A DNA stretch of 64,000 bases from Anaerocolumna sp. AGMB13025 (lineage in GTDB: Bacteria; Bacillota; Clostridia; Lachnospirales; Lachnospiraceae), in contig NZ_CP121445.1 in the NCBI RefSeq assembly GCF_029689925.1, positions 2,721,001 through 2,785,000 of the forward strand. Direction: 5' to 3'. This document shows positions 63,006-64,000 of this stretch, in pieces. Every line of letters begins with the position of its first letter. Within the stretch, counting starts at the first letter, position 1. A program made the translations under genes and the position numbers. The notes below the pieces were generated by a model that was not told the origin of the DNA, ran no database searches, and saw only the letters and a program-made list of their open reading frames with translations.

Positions 63006-64000
63006 ATGATTAATAATGAAAAGTGTATTGAATATTATTATGGAGAATTTAAAAAAGGCATATTTGGGAAAAAGCATTCAATGAAGTTATTCGTCTATCC
63101 AAGCTATTTATCGGGAATAGGTTTTGTTTGGTATGATGGTGAGTTGAGTGATGATGCTTTTACCTTTGATATAGACATTGCCGAAATTGCAGAGATTTCT
63201 GTAATAAATGTAAAAGGAGATAACGGTTTAAAAATTAGTTATAAGTCTAAAAAATCCATTATTAGTAACGATTATTCTAATACTGTAATAATGGGCATCT
63301 CTAAAATGACAGAAGCAAATGACTTGTTAGTTAATATCAGACAGAAATATCTTGAAGAGCTTAGAAAAGAAGAAGATACAAGAAAGCGGCTGGAATTAGA
63401 GACTGAACTGAGAAAAGCAGAAGAATTAAAGAGTGCAAATCAATTTTATAGTGATTGTTATAAATTTCATATATCAGACAACGATAATCCATTTTTTGAA
63501 TTATTTAAAGAAAATCTGCAAATAGCTCTCATATATATTGATAAGAGCCGGGGTATTAATTTTTTGAAAATAGATGGAAATAGTCATGAGGAATCCAATG
63601 GTGTTATACCTTTTTCTAAAATTCATTATTATGAAAAGGCAGGTACTATACATTATACAACCGAATTAAACAGTTCATATTCCAGTTTTGGGGGAAGCTT
63701 AACAGGAGGCACATTTTCAAAAAAGGCGGCATTATGGGGGGGTCTATTATTAGGTCCTATGGGAATGGCTGGGGGAGCACTACTCACCCATAAACCAGCT
63801 AAAATTGAATTGCCATCTACCAGTTTTAATATTACATCCGAAGTTAAAAAAATAGATGATAGAAATGTAATTCTGAACTATTATTCGGATATTAATAAAC
63901 AATATATAGACATTGAATTACCCGCAGATTTATATAATTTCTTGCAAACATATTTACCAGAGAAAAAATATGATATTGTAATTGAATTAGAAAAGAAAAG
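63006..64000 (+). CDS. Uncharacterised protein, truncated by the window end
   Basis: An open frame from ATG 63006 to the last base (331 complete codons). The N-terminal about 100 residues look like a PH/GRAM-type beta domain (YGEFKKGIFGKKHSMKLFV). A charged coiled coil (about 113-140, RKEEDTRKRLELETELRKAEE) follows. A second beta-rich region then precedes a short hydrophobic glycine-rich segment near residues 240-258 (WGGLLLGPMGMAGGAL), a glycine-zipper-like membrane insertion motif, and more beta sequence. The ribosome site is weak (GAAAGAGAAA). I do not recognise the family. The C-terminus is missing. Confidence 0.75.
   Translation, partial: MINNEKCIEYYYGEFKKGIFGKKHSMKLFVYPSYLSGIGFVWYDGELSDDAFTFDIDIAEIAEISVINVKGDNGLKISYKSKKSIISNDYSNTVIMGISKMTEANDLLVNIRQKYLEELRKEEDTRKRLELETELRKAEELKSANQFYSDCYKFHISDNDNPFFELFKENLQIALIYIDKSRGINFLKIDGNSHEESNGVIPFSKIHYYEKAGTIHYTTELNSSYSSFGGSLTGGTFSKKAALWGGLLLGPMGMAGGALLTHKPAKIELPSTSFNITSEVKKIDDRNVILNYYSDINKQYIDIELPADLYNFLQTYLPEKKYDIVIELEKK

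Overview
ORGANISM. The window is AT-rich, encodes almost entirely Firmicutes-type genes with strong AGGAGG ribosome binding sites, and carries a complete spoIIIAA-AH sporulation operon. Next to it is the usual clostridial block asp23-nusB-xseAB-ispA-dxs-tlyA-nadK-argR. With the TIGR03915/TIGR03916 DNA-repair pair, the DUF5050 protein and the style of the folate and leucine genes, this points to a spore-forming anaerobe of the Lachnospiraceae (Clostridium cluster XIVa, Lachnoclostridium/Anaerocolumna-like). That placement is inference from gene content; no rRNA or tRNA gene is present.

LAYOUT. 1-4.4 kb: oligopeptide ABC importer oppBCDF (the binding protein lies outside or elsewhere). 4.4-10.2 kb: a NarL/LiaR-type two-component system divergent from a three-gene ABC-2 exporter. 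10.2-12.6 kb: radical SAM + DUF4130 DNA-repair pair, whose promoter is bracketed by two identical 14-bp LexA-like palindromes. 12.6-16.4 kb: lipoprotein, HAD-GNAT fusion, UlaG-like hydrolase, CmpB-type membrane protein. 16.4-21.4 kb: rRNA methyltransferase and folate synthesis (folC, folE, folP, folBK). 21.5-23.1 kb: an IS110 element. 23.3-31.6 kb: DUF5050 protein, pheA, htrA, two glycosyltransferases, ilvN, ilvC. 31.6-32.1 kb: a large palindromic element and a dispersed structured repeat. 32.2-41.8 kb: mutY, LysR, leuBCD, degV, beta-CASP ribonuclease, aroE. 42.2-48.3 kb: a 216-nt hairpin and spoIIIA. 48.8-50.6 kb: oxidoreductase and TetR pair. 50.9-59.6 kb: the housekeeping/isoprenoid block and yebC. 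60-64 kb: small regulator, a candidate small RNA and poorly known genes, ending in a truncated CDS.

HOW IT FITS TOGETHER. The core is biosynthetic (folate; branched-chain amino acids with ilvN-ilvC and leuBCD but no ilvB, ilvD or leuA in view; phenylalanine and shikimate) plus the mother-cell SpoIIIA channel.

MOST INTERESTING. The noncoding DNA is richer than the genes. (1) The IS110 element has a readable bridge-RNA gene: its two loops share an AACG/CGTT tip hairpin, and their guides match the element's own flanks and ends around a CT core, which fixes the insertion boundaries. A TTGACA at the right end would form a promoter with the left end in the circle. (2) An 87-bp structured repeat occurs twice, once right beside the IS110 insertion. 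(3) Two very large perfect or near-perfect hairpins (126 and 216 nt) occur, one flanked by three inverted 32-33-bp tandem repeats on each side. (4) Many intergenic gaps contain private minisatellites with different units, often starting at the stop codon.
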